From the NCBI RefSeq assembly GCF_900185725.1, contig NZ_FYAU01000025.1, positions 62,001 through 126,000 on the forward strand: a DNA stretch of 64,000 nt, in the 5' to 3' direction. This document shows positions 10,062-19,393 of this stretch, piece after piece. A program made the position numbers and the translations under genes. A model generated the notes under the pieces. The model was not told where the DNA came from. It was given only the letters and a program-made list of their open reading frames with translations, and did not search any database. This stretch comes from Stappia sp. TSB10P1A. GTDB lineage: Bacteria; Pseudomonadota; Alphaproteobacteria; Rhizobiales; Stappiaceae. The stretch's first letter is position 1. Each line of letters opens with the position of its first letter.

Positions 10062-10943
10062 ATGTCAGAGCCGAGCCTGAGCGAGGAGGGGACCGTTGCC
10101 GTCATCTGCGGCGGCGGGCGGTTGCCGGTGGAGGTGATCCGCGCGGCGCGCGAGCGTGGCCGACGGGTCGTTGCCATCGCCATTCGCGGCGAGGCGGATC
10201 CGGCCGTCGACGATTTCGCGCCGCTGCATCTCGGCTGGGGCCAGATCGGCAAGCTGGCGAACCATCTGCAGAGCGAGGGCGTGCGCGAGCTGGTGATGAT
10301 CGGCAGCGTCACCCGCCGGCCGGAGCTGCGCGAGATCCTCGGTGATCTCGGCACCGTGCGCCGGCTGCCGAAAATTCTCGCCTCGCTCGCCGGCGGCGAC
10401 GATTCCCTGCTGAAGAAGGTCATCCGCCTGTTCGAGGACGAGGGGTTCCGCGTCGTCGGGGCGCATGAGGTCGCCCCGCAGCTTCTGGCGACGCCGGGCT
10501 GCATGGCCGGGCCCGAGCCGCGCGGCGATCTGCTGGCCGACCTTCGCCTTGGCGCGGCCGCTGTTGCCGAGCTCGGCCGTCTCGACATCGGCCAGGCCGC
10601 CGTCTGCCTCAACGGGCGCATCATCGCCGTCGAGGGGGCGGAGGGCACCGACGCCATGCTGGAGCGCTGCCGCGACCTGCGGGCGCGCGGCCGGGTGCGC
10701 GGCAAGGGCGGCGTGCTGGTGAAATGCGCCAAGCCGGGCCAGGACCTGCGCGTCGATCTTCCCACCATCGGCCCCGGCACCGTGGAAAAGGTGGTGGAGG
10801 CGGGCCTTGCCGGCATCGCCGTCGAGGCCGGGCGGGTGCTGATCGCCGAGCGGGGCGAGGCGCTGGCGCTGGCGGCGCGCCAGGGCGTGTTCGTCTTCGG
10901 CATTTCCGGCCAGGTGACGGGATCTTCGGAGGATCGGGCATGA
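10062..10943 (+). CDS. lpxI: UDP-2,3-diacylglucosamine pyrophosphatase LpxI
   Basis: 293 residues, DUF1009 family. Hydrolyses UDP-2,3-diacylglucosamine to lipid X and UMP; LpxI is the alphaproteobacterial replacement for the unrelated LpxH of enterics. The N-terminal VAVICGGGRLPVEVIRAA segment is characteristic, as are the QDLRVDLPTIGPGTVEK and VLIAERGEALALA stretches near the C-terminus. The position between lpxA and lpxB, with ATGA overlap with lpxB (10940-10943), agrees with the role. Confidence 0.94.
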   Translation: MSEPSLSEEGTVAVICGGGRLPVEVIRAARERGRRVVAIAIRGEADPAVDDFAPLHLGWGQIGKLANHLQSEGVRELVMIGSVTRRPELREILGDLGTVRRLPKILASLAGGDDSLLKKVIRLFEDEGFRVVGAHEVAPQLLATPGCMAGPEPRGDLLADLRLGAAAVAELGRLDIGQAAVCLNGRIIAVEGAEGTDAMLERCRDLRARGRVRGKGGVLVKCAKPGQDLRVDLPTIGPGTVEKVVEAGLAGIAVEAGRVLIAERGEALALAARQGVFVFGISGQVTGSSEDRA

Positions 10944-12130
10944 GCGAGGGCGCATCGCGGCCGCTGCGGATCTGCATCGTTGCGGGCGAGGAGTCCGGCG
11001 ACCAGCTTGCCGCGCCGATGATGGCGGCGATCGCCGCGCGGGCCGGCGGCCCGGTGGAATTCTTCGGCGTCGGCGGCGAGCGGATGGAAGCGCAGGGGCT
11101 CAACAGCCTGTTTCCCATCGAGGACATCGCCGTCATGGGTCTTTCCGCCGTGCTGGCGCGGCTGCCCTCGATCGTCCGCCGGGTCTACCAGACCGTCGAC
11201 GATGTGGTGGCGAAGGCCCCCGACGCGCTGGTCATCGTCGACAGTCCCGATTTCACCCACAATGTCGCCAAGCGGGTGCGCAAGCGCGCGCCGGCCATTC
11301 CCATCGTCGGCTATGTCTCGCCCTCGGTCTGGGCCTGGCGGCCGGGCCGCGCGCGGCGGATGGCCGCCTATGTCGACCATCTGCTGGCGATCCTTCCCTT
11401 CGAGCCGGCGGTGCATGCAAGGCTCGGTGGGCCGCCGACCAGCTATGTCGGCCATTCCTTGATCGAGCGTGCGGGCGCCTTCCGGCCCGCCCTTGGCGAA
11501 AGGACCGCGCTCGGCGAGGGGCGACCGGTGCTGTTGATGCTGCCGGGCAGCCGGCGCAGCGAGGTGACGCGGCTGTTGCGGGATTTTCGCGGCGCCGTCG
11601 ACATCCTGCGCCAGGCGCATCCCGATCTTGAGGTGGTGCTGCCGGCGGTGGCGCGGCTGCGGCCGCTGATCGAGGAACAGCTCGCCGACTGGCCGACCCC
11701 GCCGCTGCTGGTCACCGGCGAGGCGGAGAAGCTTGCCGCCTTCCGCCGCGCCCATGCGGCGCTCGCCGCCTCCGGCACCGTGTCGCTGGAGCTGGCGATT
11801 TCCGGCGTGCCGATGGTCATCGCCTACAAGCTCGACTGGTTCTTCCGCCGCATCAAGGATCTCAACCGGGTGCTGCCGATCGCCAGCGTCACCTCCATGG
11901 TGCTGCCCAACATCATCCTTGGCGACAATGTCGTGCCGGAGTTTCTCGACGACGACGCCAATCCCCGCGCGCTGGCCGGCGCGGTCGCCCCGCTGCTGAT
12001 CGACAGCCCGGCCCGCCGGCGGCAGGTCGAGGCCTTCGCCCGGCTCGACACGGTCATGCGGCTTGCCGGCGACGAGAGCCAGGCGGGCGCCGCCGCGCGC
12101 ATCGTTCTGGAGGCCGCCCGGCGCGCGTGA
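10940..12130 (+). CDS. lpxB: Lipid-A-disaccharide synthase
   Basis: 396 residues, GT19 glycosyltransferase. Joins lipid X to UDP-2,3-diacylglucosamine to form the disaccharide backbone of lipid A. Seen: IVAGEESGDQLA at the N-terminus, GYVSPSVWAWRPGR, LLMLPGSRRSEVTRL, and ASGTVSLELAISGVPMVIAYK near the donor site. Starts in the lpxI stop codon overlap, last gene of the + strand envelope run. Immediately past the stop the DNA turns into short GTGACGGG repeats. Confidence 0.95.
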   Translation: MSEGASRPLRICIVAGEESGDQLAAPMMAAIAARAGGPVEFFGVGGERMEAQGLNSLFPIEDIAVMGLSAVLARLPSIVRRVYQTVDDVVAKAPDALVIVDSPDFTHNVAKRVRKRAPAIPIVGYVSPSVWAWRPGRARRMAAYVDHLLAILPFEPAVHARLGGPPTSYVGHSLIERAGAFRPALGERTALGEGRPVLLMLPGSRRSEVTRLLRDFRGAVDILRQAHPDLEVVLPAVARLRPLIEEQLADWPTPPLLVTGEAEKLAAFRRAHAALAASGTVSLELAISGVPMVIAYKLDWFFRRIKDLNRVLPIASVTSMVLPNIILGDNVVPEFLDDDANPRALAGAVAPLLIDSPARRRQVEAFARLDTVMRLAGDESQAGAAARIVLEAARRA

Positions 12131-12215
12131 CAGGTGCGTGACGGGCACATGACGGGTGCGCGACCGGCTCGCGATGGGGCTGGTGACGGGTGCGCGACGG
12201 GCTGGTGACGGGCGC
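12131..12215. repeat. Short degenerate direct repeats after lpxB
   Basis: The bases after the lpxB stop are built of a GTGACGGG-rich unit. The 15-mer TGACGGGTGCGCGAC occurs exactly at 12150-12164 and 12184-12198, with further partial copies (GGTGACGGGCGCC). No coding frame is convincing here. Confidence 0.6.
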
Positions 12216-12253
12216 CGCCCCCGCGTCGTGGCCGATGGGCCGGATTTGGCGCG

Positions 12254-12328
12254 ATTGAGACGGCCGTCGCAATTTTGCGCTGAAATTTTGCAAAATCCGT
12301 CTCAATAATTTTATATATATATCAATGG
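12254..12328 (+). promoter_or_regulatory. AT-rich island with promoter-like sequence and inverted repeat
   Basis: ATTGAGACGG (12254-12263) is repeated inverted as CCGTCTCAAT (12297-12306), with the palindrome ATTTTGCAAAAT just before the second arm. On the + strand TTGCAA, a 17-base spacer and TTATAT/TATATA form a plausible promoter pointing at the gltA terminator. No gene follows, so a small RNA start is possible but unproved. Confidence 0.3.
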
Positions 12329-12506
12329 CTTGGCAAAATATTGAGTTTCGCCTCGCAATTTTTCGGAGCCCTTTTCGGCCACTTGTCCCCGCTCTCGCGA
12401 CAGGGATGGTGCTTTCTATCCCCGTTTGCCGCACCGGCGTTGAGAAGCCGCGTCCCGGCCCCGCGCCGGTCCTTCGTTCTCCTGGTCGCCGCACCCTCCG
12501 AGGTCA

Positions 12507-12534
12507 CCCCGGCCAAGCGAAGCGCGAGCCGGGG
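12507..12534. repeat. REP-like GC hairpin
   Basis: CCCCGGC (12507-12513) and GCCGGGG (12528-12534) enclose a 14-base loop (CAAGCGAAGCGCGA). Intergenic palindromes of this general form are common in this bacterial order; only one copy is seen here, so repeat status needs the rest of the genome. Confidence 0.35.
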
Positions 12535-12608
12535 CCTATTCGTTCCCAGAGCGGCGGCGAGGACACGCCCGCGCGAACCCCATCCCTCAGCCTGTCGTCC
12601 CCAACGCA

Positions 12609-12632
12609 AAAGGCCGCCCGGAGGCGGCCTTT
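12609..12632 (-). terminator. Rho-independent terminator of gltA
   Basis: AAAGGCCGCC, loop of 4, GGCGGCCTTT. On the - strand, past the gltA stop, the hairpin ends in a TTTT run followed by GCG. It lies about 25 bases after the gltA stop codon. Confidence 0.8.
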
Positions 12633-12656
12633 CGAACCTGGACTTGTCGATCCCGC

Positions 12657-13949
12657 TCAGCGGCGCTGGGAGACCGGCAGGTAGTCGCGCAGCGCCGCGC
12701 CCGTGTAGAGCTGGCGCGGGCGGCCGATCTTCTGGGACGGATCCTCGACCATTTCCTTCCACTGGGCGATCCAGCCGACGGTGCGGGCCAGCGCGAACAG
12801 CACGGTGAACATGGTGGTCGGGAAGCCGAGCGCCCGCAGGGTGATGCCCGAATAGAAGTCGATGTTCGGATAGAGCTTCTTCTCGATGAAATAGTCGTCG
12901 TTGAGCGCGATCCGCTCCAGTTCCATGGCGACGTCGAGAAGCGGATCGTCCCGGATGCCGAGCTCGGCCAGAACTTCATGCGTGGTCTTCTGCATGATGC
13001 GGGCGCGCGGGTCGTAATTCTTGTAGACCCGGTGGCCGAAGCCCATCAGACGGAACGGATCGTTCTTGTCCTTGGCGCGGGCGATGTATTCCGGGATGCG
13101 GTCGACCGAGCCGATTTCCGACAGCATGTTGAGCGCCGCCTCGTTGGCGCCGCCATGCGCCGGGCCCCACAGGCAGGCGATGCCGGCCGCGATGCAGGCG
13201 AAGGGGTTGGCGCCCGAAGACCCGGCAAGACGCACGGTCGAGGTCGAGGCGTTCTGCTCGTGATCGGCATGGAGGATGAAGATCCGGTCCATGGCACGGG
13301 CGAGAACCGGGTTGACCTTGTATTCCTCGCAAGGCACCGCGAAGCACATATGCAGGAAGTTCGAGGCGTAGTCGAGGTCGTTGCGCGGATACACGAAGGG
13401 CTGGCCGACATGATACTTGTAGGCCATCGCCGCCAGCGTCGGCATCTTGGCGATCATCCGCAGGCTGGCCACCATGCGCTGGTGCGGGTCCGAGATGTCG
13501 GTCGAGTCGTGGTAGAAGGCCGAGAGCGCGCCGACGGTGCCGACCATGATCGCCATCGGGTGGGCGTCGCGGCGGAAGCCGGTGAAGAAGCGGCTCATCT
13601 GCTCGTGGATCATCGTGTGATAGGTCACGCGATGCACGAAGTCGTCCTTCTGGGCCTTGGTCGGAAGCTCGCCGTAGAGCAGCAGGTAGCAGCTCTCCAG
13701 GAAGTCGCCGTGCTCGGCCAGTTGCTCGATCGGATAGCCGCGATACAGCAGCGTGCCTTCGTCGCCGTCGATATAGGTGATGGCGGATTCGCACGAGGCC
13801 GTCGAGGTGAAGCCGGGATCGTAGGTGAAACAGCCGGTCTGTCCGTAGAGAGAGGCGATGTCGACCACGTCGGGGCCGATGGAGCCGGGCCGAACCTTCA
13901 GGTCCCAGGACCTGTCACCGATCGTCAGCTTGGCAGTGTTCTCGCTCAT
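12657..13949 (-). CDS. gltA: Citrate synthase
   Basis: 430 residues, type II hexameric-size citrate synthase. Condenses acetyl-CoA and oxaloacetate, the entry to the TCA cycle, and so uses the product of the PDH complex coded at 50-55 kb. Visible active-site parts: His in [15 protein letters not shown], His in [14 protein letters not shown], and the Asp of [10 protein letters not shown]. The ATG at 13949 has a GGGGGTA box a few bases upstream on the - strand. A 250-base gap separates it from gltX, so it likely has its own promoter, and a clear terminator follows. Confidence 0.97.
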   Translation of the reverse strand: MSENTAKLTIGDRSWDLKVRPGSIGPDVVDIASLYGQTGCFTYDPGFTSTASCESAITYIDGDEGTLLYRGYPIEQLAEHGDFLESCYLLLYGELPTKAQKDDFVHRVTYHTMIHEQMSRFFTGFRRDAHPMAIMVGTVGALSAFYHDSTDISDPHQRMVASLRMIAKMPTLAAMAYKYHVGQPFVYPRNDLDYASNFLHMCFAVPCEEYKVNPVLARAMDRIFILHADHEQNASTSTVRLAGSSGANPFACIAAGIACLWGPAHGGANEAALNMLSEIGSVDRIPEYIARAKDKNDPFRLMGFGHRVYKNYDPRARIMQKTTHEVLAELGIRDDPLLDVAMELERIALNDDYFIEKKLYPNIDFYSGITLRALGFPTTMFTVLFALARTVGWIAQWKEMVEDPSQKIGRPRQLYTGAALRDYLPVSQRR

Positions 13950-14137
13950 TCAGGCTACCCCCTTGTATGAAGCGCGCCGCGGGAAGGTCCGGACCGGCCT
14001 CCAGGAGAGGCTGGAGTGTGCCGGACGCACGGCGGGAGGAAAGGTCGAATGTTGCGTATCCCATTTGTCCGCTCCCCGCAAGCGCGCCTCCCTAACGCTT
14101 TCGTCACAGGGTGACGGGGGATTCATGTGAACCGCGG

Positions 14138-14162
14138 GCGGCGGCCGGGATCGGGCCGCCGC
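14138..14162 (-). terminator. Candidate hairpin downstream of gltX
   Basis: GCGGCGGCC (14138-14146), 7-base loop, GGCCGCCGC (14154-14162): a perfect 9-bp stem about 40 bases past the gltX stop. No U-tract follows, so this is only a candidate terminator or pause site. Confidence 0.4.
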
Positions 14163-14199
14163 GTGGGTGCGGCCGGCGCAGGCGCCGTGCCGGATCGGG

Positions 14200-15630
14200 T
14201 CAGCCGGCCACCTGGTCGGCGATGCGGGCGAGCGAGTCCTCGCGGCCGAGCACGGCCAGCACATCGAAGATGCCGGGCGAGGTGCCGCGGCCGGTCAGCG
14301 CCGCGCGCAGCGGCTGCGCCGCCTTGCCGAGCTTCAGGCCGGTCTCCTCGGCATAGGCGCGCACGGCCGCCTCGGTGGTCTCCGCGTCCCAGCTATCGAG
14401 CGCGGACAGGCGGGCGTGCAGGTCGGCGAGCACCTTGCGCGCCTCGTCCGCCTCCAGCAGCGCGGCCGCCTTCTCGTCCATGGCGAGCGGGCGCTGCACC
14501 CACAGGTATTCGGCGCTGTCGGCGAGCTCGACCAAGGTCTTGGCGCGCTCCTTCAGCCCCGGCAGGGCGGCGCGGAACATCTCGACATGCGCCGGGTCCT
14601 GCAGCCAGTCGCGCAGGCCTTGCGCGTTTTCCGCATGTGGCAGGAAGCTGGTGAAGTCGGCGAGCAGTTCGTCCGTGCCGGCGGCGCGCATGTAGTGGCC
14701 GTTGAGGTTCTCCAGCTTCTTGAAGTCGAAGCGCGAGGGCGACTTGCCGATGGCGTCGAGATCGAACCAGCCGGTCATCTCGTCGGTCGAGAAGATCTCG
14801 GCATCGCCATGGCTCCAGCCGAGGCGGGCGAGATAGTTGCGCATGGCGGCCGGCAGATAGCCCATGGCGCGATAGGCCTCGACGCCGAGGGCGCCGTGGC
14901 GCTTGGAGAGCTTGGCCCCGTCCGGCCCGTGGATCAGCGGGATATGCGCCATCACCGGCACGTCCCAGCCGAGCGCCTGGTAGATCAGCGTCTGGCGGGC
15001 GGCATTGGTCAGGTGGTCGTCGCCGCGGATGATATGGGTGACGCCCATGTCGTGATCGTCGACGACGACGGCCAGCATATAGGTCGGGGTGCCGTCGGAG
15101 CGCAGCAGCACCAGGTCGTCGAGATCCTTGTTCGGGAAGACGACGCGGCCCTGCACCTTGTCCTCGATCACCGTCTCGCCGTCGACCGGCGCCTTGAGGC
15201 GGATCGCCGGCTTGATGCCGGCCGGGGCCTCGGAGGGATCGCGGTCGCGCCAGCGCCCGTCATAGCGCGGCGGCAGGCCGTTGGCGCGCTGCGCCTCGCG
15301 CATCGCCGTCAGCTCTTCCGGCGTTGCGTAGCAGCGATAGGCGAGGCCCTTCTCGACCAGACTCTCGGCCGCCTCGCGGTGGCGGGCGGCGCGGGCGAAC
15401 TGCGAGATCGCCTCGCCCTGCCAGTCGAGACCGAGCCAGGTCAGCCCGTCGAGGATCGCGGCGATCGCCGCGTCGGTGCTGCGCTCGCGGTCGGTGTCCT
15501 CGATCCGCAGCAGCATCTGGCCGCCGAAGCGGCGGGCATAGAGCCAGTTGAACAGCGCCGTACGGGCGCCGCCGATATGCAGATAGCCGGTCGGGGAGGG
15601 CGCAAAGCGCGTGACGACGGGAGAGTTCAT
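14200..15630 (-). CDS. gltX: Glutamyl-tRNA synthetase
   Basis: 476 residues, class I synthetase charging tRNA-Glu. The HIGH motif appears as HIGG at residues 18-21 after [12 protein letters not shown], and KLSKR lies near residue 240 in [14 protein letters not shown]. The C-terminal anticodon-binding half carries the [16 protein letters not shown] motif. Many alphaproteobacteria have two GluRS copies, one acting on tRNA-Gln for the amidotransferase route; which type this is cannot be told by reading. Divergent from comEC. Confidence 0.96.
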   Translation of the reverse strand: MNSPVVTRFAPSPTGYLHIGGARTALFNWLYARRFGGQMLLRIEDTDRERSTDAAIAAILDGLTWLGLDWQGEAISQFARAARHREAAESLVEKGLAYRCYATPEELTAMREAQRANGLPPRYDGRWRDRDPSEAPAGIKPAIRLKAPVDGETVIEDKVQGRVVFPNKDLDDLVLLRSDGTPTYMLAVVVDDHDMGVTHIIRGDDHLTNAARQTLIYQALGWDVPVMAHIPLIHGPDGAKLSKRHGALGVEAYRAMGYLPAAMRNYLARLGWSHGDAEIFSTDEMTGWFDLDAIGKSPSRFDFKKLENLNGHYMRAAGTDELLADFTSFLPHAENAQGLRDWLQDPAHVEMFRAALPGLKERAKTLVELADSAEYLWVQRPLAMDEKAAALLEADEARKVLADLHARLSALDSWDAETTEAAVRAYAEETGLKLGKAAQPLRAALTGRGTSPGIFDVLAVLGREDSLARIADQVAG

Positions 15631-15725
15631 TCAACAAGGCCTCGTGATCGGTGGCGGAGCCGGTGCGGTGCGTCCGGCCAGCCTTCGGAATTATCGGTGC
15701 CGTTTCGCGTCTTGCGCGAAGGTCG

Positions 15726-15738
15726 GTTGCAATGCAAC
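15726..15738. promoter_or_regulatory. Palindrome in the gltX/comEC divergent region
   Basis: GTTGCA-A-TGCAAC, a perfect 13-base palindrome about 55 bases before the comEC start and 95 before gltX. Operator-like in size, no family assigned. Confidence 0.3.
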
Positions 15739-15792
15739 GCTTCGGTCCTGGCACGGTCGGCGACCGTGTAGCACAGCGGCGGCGCGCCACCA

Positions 15793-18510
15793 ATGCCCGA
15801 GAGATCGGCAGCGCGCGGCCAGGGCGGAGGGGCGGCTGGGGTGTCCCGGGAACGCGAGGGCGACGAGGACAGGCAGGTGCCGCCGGGCGGGCTCCCGGAG
15901 GCACTGCCGGACGCTTTGCCGGAGCGGCAGGGCAGCCGAGGCGGCGGCCGGGGAGACCCGCGCCGCTGGCCTGCGCTTGCCCCGCCGCCGCTCGCGGCCC
16001 TGCTCGCCCGTCGCCGGGCGGCTCGCGCAGGATGGCACGAGGAAGAGGGGGCGGGGACAAGATTTGCCGCCGCCTGCCGCGAAAGCCTGGCGCAGGGGCG
16101 GGGGCTTGCCTTTGCCGCGCTCGCCTTCAGCCTCGGCATTGCCGCCTATTTCCGCCTGCCGGCGGAGCCGCAGGTGCTGGTCGTCGCGCCGGCGACGCTG
16201 CTGGCCTGGGCCGGCTGGCGGCTCGCCGGGCGGCGGGGGGCGGGGGCGCTGCCGCTCTTGGTGCTGGCCCTCGTGCTATCGGGGCTGCTGGCGGGGACAG
16301 CGCGCACCGCGCTGGTCGCAGCCCCGGTGATCGACCGGGCGCGCAGCCTCACGGTGAGCGGTTTCGTCGAGGAGGTCGAGCGCACCGGGCGGGGCGTGCG
16401 GCTGGTGCTGCAAGTGGTGAGTGCCGAGCGGCTGGCGGCCGAGGCGACGCCCCGCCGCGTCCGGGTGTCGCTGCGCGGCGCCGCGCCGCCCGACCTGCCG
16501 CGGGTGGGCGAGGCGGTGACGCTGCGCGCAAGGCTGGCGCCGCCGGCGCCCGCGGTGATGCCCGGCGGCTACGACTTCGCCTTCCGGGCGTTCTTCGACG
16601 GGATCGGCGCCAGCGGCTTTGCCTTCGGCGCGCCGCGCCGCATCGATCTGGGACCGGCGCCGCTCGCCTTGCGGGCGAAGGCCGAGGTCGCCGGCCTGCG
16701 CCAGGCGATTGCCGCGCGCATTCTTGCCGCGCTCGGCGAGACGCCGGCGGCGGCGCTTGCCATCGCGCTGATCACCGGCGACCGCTCGCTGATCCCCGAG
16801 CCGGTGACGGAGGCGCTGAGGACCGCCGGGCTCGCCCATATCCTGGCGATTTCCGGCCTGCACATGGCGCTGTTCGCCGGCTCCGTCTTCTTTGTCGTGC
16901 GCGCCGCGCTGGCGCTGTCGCCCCGCCTTGTCCACGGCGCCCGGATCGAGGCCGTCGCGGCGATCGCCGCGCTCTTGGCGGCGGCCTTCTATCTGACGAT
17001 TTCCGGCGGCTCGATCGCGACGCAGCGGGCGTTCCTGATGATCGCGCTGGTCCTGGCGGGGCGGATCTTCGCCCGGCGGGCCTTGACCCTCAGGAACGTG
17101 GCGATCGCCGTCTTCGTGATCCTCGCGGTCATGCCCGAGGCGCTGCTCGATCCCGGCTTCCAGATGTCCTTTGCCGCCGTCATCGCGCTGGTCGCGGCCT
17201 ATGAGGAGCTGACCCGGCGGCGGCTGGCGCGGGAGCAGCACGCCCTGCCGCGCCGGGGCTTGCTGCCGCGGGCGACGGCGGGCGCGATGGGGTGGATCTG
17301 GGGCCTGCTGCTGACCTCGCTGATCGCCGGCGTGGCGACCGGGGCGATCGGCGCCTATCACTTCCACCGGATCGCGCCGCTGGGGCCGCTCGGCAACCTG
17401 CTGGCGATGCCGGTGGTGACGCTGGTGGTGATGCCCTTCGCGGCGCTGTCGCTGCTGCTGCTGCCCTTCGGGCTGGAGCTCCTGCCGCTGCTGGCGATGG
17501 GGGCCGGCGTCGACCAGGTCGTCGGCATGGCGCAATGGGTGAAGGAACTGACGCCGGAGGACGGGGTGATCGGCGCGCCCTCGCTCGCCGGCACGCTGGC
17601 GGTGGTGGCGGCCGGGCTCACCGCCTGTCTTGCGCCGCGCGGCTATCGCCGCGCCGCGCTGGTCCCGCTCGCCGCTTCCGTGCTGTTCTATGCGGGGCAC
17701 CGGCAGCCGGACATGCTGGTCTCGGCGAATGGCGGGACGCTCGCCCTGCGCGATGCCGCCGGCGTGCTGCGGGTGTCGGGACGGACGAGCGGCTTCCTGC
17801 CGGAGGTCTGGCTGCGGGCGGAAGGGGTCGGCGTGCGCCATCACCGCGAGCGGCGGATCGCGCGCGCGGACATGCGCTGCGACGACACGGCCTGCCTGCT
17901 GCGGGCGCATGGTCCGCCGGGACTGGGCCCACCCGCCGCCCATGCTCCGCCCATACAGACCCCGCACGCACAGGGTCTGCCCAAACGGGACCGGCCAGGG
18001 CAGGCTCCACCGCTGCAGGCCCCGCACGCACAGGGGCAACCGGAGCCGTCGCCCGCCGCGCAGACGTCTGCCGCACAGGTGCCCGCCGCACAGACGTCTG
18101 CCGCACAGACGTCTGTCGCTCAGGTGCCCGGCGCACGGCATGCACCCGCAGACGGGCCAACGGAGGCGGTCGGAAGGCCCGGTCCCGTGGCGCAGGGCCC
18201 GCCGGCGCTGCTGGTCTCGCTGGTGCGGGACGGCGCCGCCTTCGAGGAGGACTGCCGCAAGGTCGATATCATCGTCTCGGCGCTCAACGCCCCGCCCGGG
18301 TGCCGGGCGCGGGTGGTGATCGACGGGGCACGGCTTGCCCGGGAGGGCGCCGTCGCGCTCACTTTCGGTGCGCCGGATATCCCGGTCGCGTCCCGATCAA
18401 CGCCCGCACAGGCACCGTCCGCTGCGCCGTCGCCCTCGAGCGCAGGTGGCGCTCTGGCCGTCGCGGTGCGCCCGAGCTACGGGCTTCGCCGGCCCTGGAC
18501 GCCGAAATGA
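15793..18510 (+). CDS. comEC: ComEC/Rec2-family DNA uptake membrane protein
   Basis: 905 residues. Inner-membrane channel protein of the competence family. After a 70-residue charged, Gly/Arg-rich leader, which makes the start uncertain, come a DUF4131-type hydrophobic and OB-like region (about 95-290) and the multi-helix Competence domain (about 310-620; ALITGDRSLIPEPV and LAHILAISGLHMALFAG are family motifs). The C-terminal part (650-905) resembles the reduced beta-lactamase-like tail of Rhizobiales ComEC: no HxHxDH metal motif is visible. It is split by a 100-residue Pro/Ala/Gln/His low-complexity linker (about 704-805) built of TSAAQ and HAQG repeats. Placement between gltX and lexA is a Rhizobiales trait. 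No other competence gene is here. Confidence 0.9.
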   Translation: MPERSAARGQGGGAAGVSREREGDEDRQVPPGGLPEALPDALPERQGSRGGGRGDPRRWPALAPPPLAALLARRRAARAGWHEEEGAGTRFAAACRESLAQGRGLAFAALAFSLGIAAYFRLPAEPQVLVVAPATLLAWAGWRLAGRRGAGALPLLVLALVLSGLLAGTARTALVAAPVIDRARSLTVSGFVEEVERTGRGVRLVLQVVSAERLAAEATPRRVRVSLRGAAPPDLPRVGEAVTLRARLAPPAPAVMPGGYDFAFRAFFDGIGASGFAFGAPRRIDLGPAPLALRAKAEVAGLRQAIAARILAALGETPAAALAIALITGDRSLIPEPVTEALRTAGLAHILAISGLHMALFAGSVFFVVRAALALSPRLVHGARIEAVAAIAALLAAAFYLTISGGSIATQRAFLMIALVLAGRIFARRALTLRNVAIAVFVILAVMPEALLDPGFQMSFAAVIALVAAYEELTRRRLAREQHALPRRGLLPRATAGAMGWIWGLLLTSLIAGVATGAIGAYHFHRIAPLGPLGNLLAMPVVTLVVMPFAALSLLLLPFGLELLPLLAMGAGVDQVVGMAQWVKELTPEDGVIGAPSLAGTLAVVAAGLTACLAPRGYRRAALVPLAASVLFYAGHRQPDMLVSANGGTLALRDAAGVLRVSGRTSGFLPEVWLRAEGVGVRHHRERRIARADMRCDDTACLLRAHGPPGLGPPAAHAPPIQTPHAQGLPKRDRPGQAPPLQAPHAQGQPEPSPAAQTSAAQVPAAQTSAAQTSVAQVPGARHAPADGPTEAVGRPGPVAQGPPALLVSLVRDGAAFEEDCRKVDIIVSALNAPPGCRARVVIDGARLAREGAVALTFGAPDIPVASRSTPAQAPSAAPSPSSAGGALAVAVRPSYGLRRPWTPK
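18051..18137. repeat. 15-base tandem repeats inside comEC
   Basis: Units based on GCACAGACGTCTGCC recur about four times, partly interleaved with CAGGTGCCC, and code for the Ala/Gln/Thr/Ser linker of ComEC. A related pair built on CCGCACGCACAGGG lies about 100 bases upstream. All copies stay in frame. Confidence 0.7.
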
Positions 18511-18676
18511 CGCCGAAATCACGCCCAACTGCCCCGGCTTCACACCCAACGGGCAATGCCTCATCCGAACCGGGCGCAAGGACCCGGCGCCGAAGGGCTC
18601 TCTCAACGTGGGCCCCAGCCTCGGCCCGTCGAACCTCGGCCCGTTCAGCCGTGGCCCGCCCGCCCTGAGTCCGCCC

Positions 18677-19393
18677 TCAGTAGCGGCGGAACAGCGACAC
18701 CAGCTTGCCCTGGATGCGCACCCGTCCGGGCCCGAAAATGCGGGTCTCATAGGCCGGATTGGCCGCCTCCAGCGCCACGGAGGCGCCCTTCTTGCGCAGG
18801 CGCTTCAAGGTCGCCTCCTCGTCGTCGATCAGGGCGACGACGATGTCGCCGCTGTCGGCGCTGTCGGAGCGGCGGATCACCACCGTGTCGCCGTCGAGAA
18901 TGCCGGCCTCGATCATCGAATCGCCGCGCACTTCCAGCGCATAGTGATCGCCAGTGCCGAGCAGGTCGGCCGGCATGGCGATGGTGTGGCTGTGCGTCTG
19001 GATCGCCTCGATCGGCACGCCGGCGGCGATGCGGCCCATCACCGGGATCTCGACGCTGTCATTGGCCGGCATCGGCTGGGCGGGGGCGGCCTCGACCGGC
19101 GGCAGCTTGCCGCGCGAGCCCTCGATGACGGAGGGTGAGAAGCCCTGGCCGCGCGCCGAGGCAAGGCCGGGGGAGACGGATTCGGGCAGCTTGATGATCT
19201 CCAGCGCCCTGGCGCGGTTCGGCAGGCGGCGGATAAAGCCGCGCTCCTCCAGCGCCGTGATCAGCCGGTGGATGCCCGACTTGGAGCGCAGGTCGAGCGC
19301 GTCCTTCATCTCGTCGAAGGAGGGCGGAACGCCGGTCTCCTTCAGCCGCTCATGGATGAACAGGAGCAATTCGTGCTGCTTGCGCGTCAACAT
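18677..19393 (-). CDS. lexA: SOS repressor LexA
   Basis: 238 residues. Represses DNA-damage genes until RecA* induces self-cleavage. The N-terminal winged helix ([17 protein letters not shown], then [20 protein letters not shown]) is the alphaproteobacterial form. A linker with possible Ala-Gly cleavage site (RIAAGVP) leads to the S24 peptidase half with catalytic Ser in [11 protein letters not shown] and Lys in [10 protein letters not shown]. Last gene of the minus-strand trp-moa-lexA series but set apart by a 447-base gap. An exact GTTC-N7-GTTC operator (19655-19669) and a weaker one (19629-19643) lie 236-276 bases upstream, fitting autoregulation. Confidence 0.96.
   Translation of the reverse strand: MLTRKQHELLLFIHERLKETGVPPSFDEMKDALDLRSKSGIHRLITALEERGFIRRLPNRARALEIIKLPESVSPGLASARGQGFSPSVIEGSRGKLPPVEAAPAQPMPANDSVEIPVMGRIAAGVPIEAIQTHSHTIAMPADLLGTGDHYALEVRGDSMIEAGILDGDTVVIRRSDSADSGDIVVALIDDEEATLKRLRKKGASVALEAANPAYETRIFGPGRVRIQGKLVSLFRRY

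Larger units (their letters stand above)
12131..12608. other. Gene-free convergent gap between lpxB and gltA
   Basis: About 480 bases with no credible gene. In order it holds the short repeats after lpxB, an AT-rich island (12254-12370), and a GC-rich stretch with a CCCCGGC/GCCGGGG hairpin. The open frames here (for example ATG 12325) have no ribosome site, run into the gltA terminator and antisense gltA, and have the Arg/Pro-rich composition of noise. Confidence 0.6.

Noticed and set aside
12325-12808. Two overlapping + strand frames starting in the AT-rich island (ATG 12325 and TTG 12341)
   Set aside because: They lack ribosome sites, run through the gltA terminator into antisense gltA and are Arg/Pro-rich without any motif.
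18511-18676. Possible small genes in the comEC-lexA convergent gap
   Set aside because: The frames are short, repeat-born and shadow the ends of both genes.
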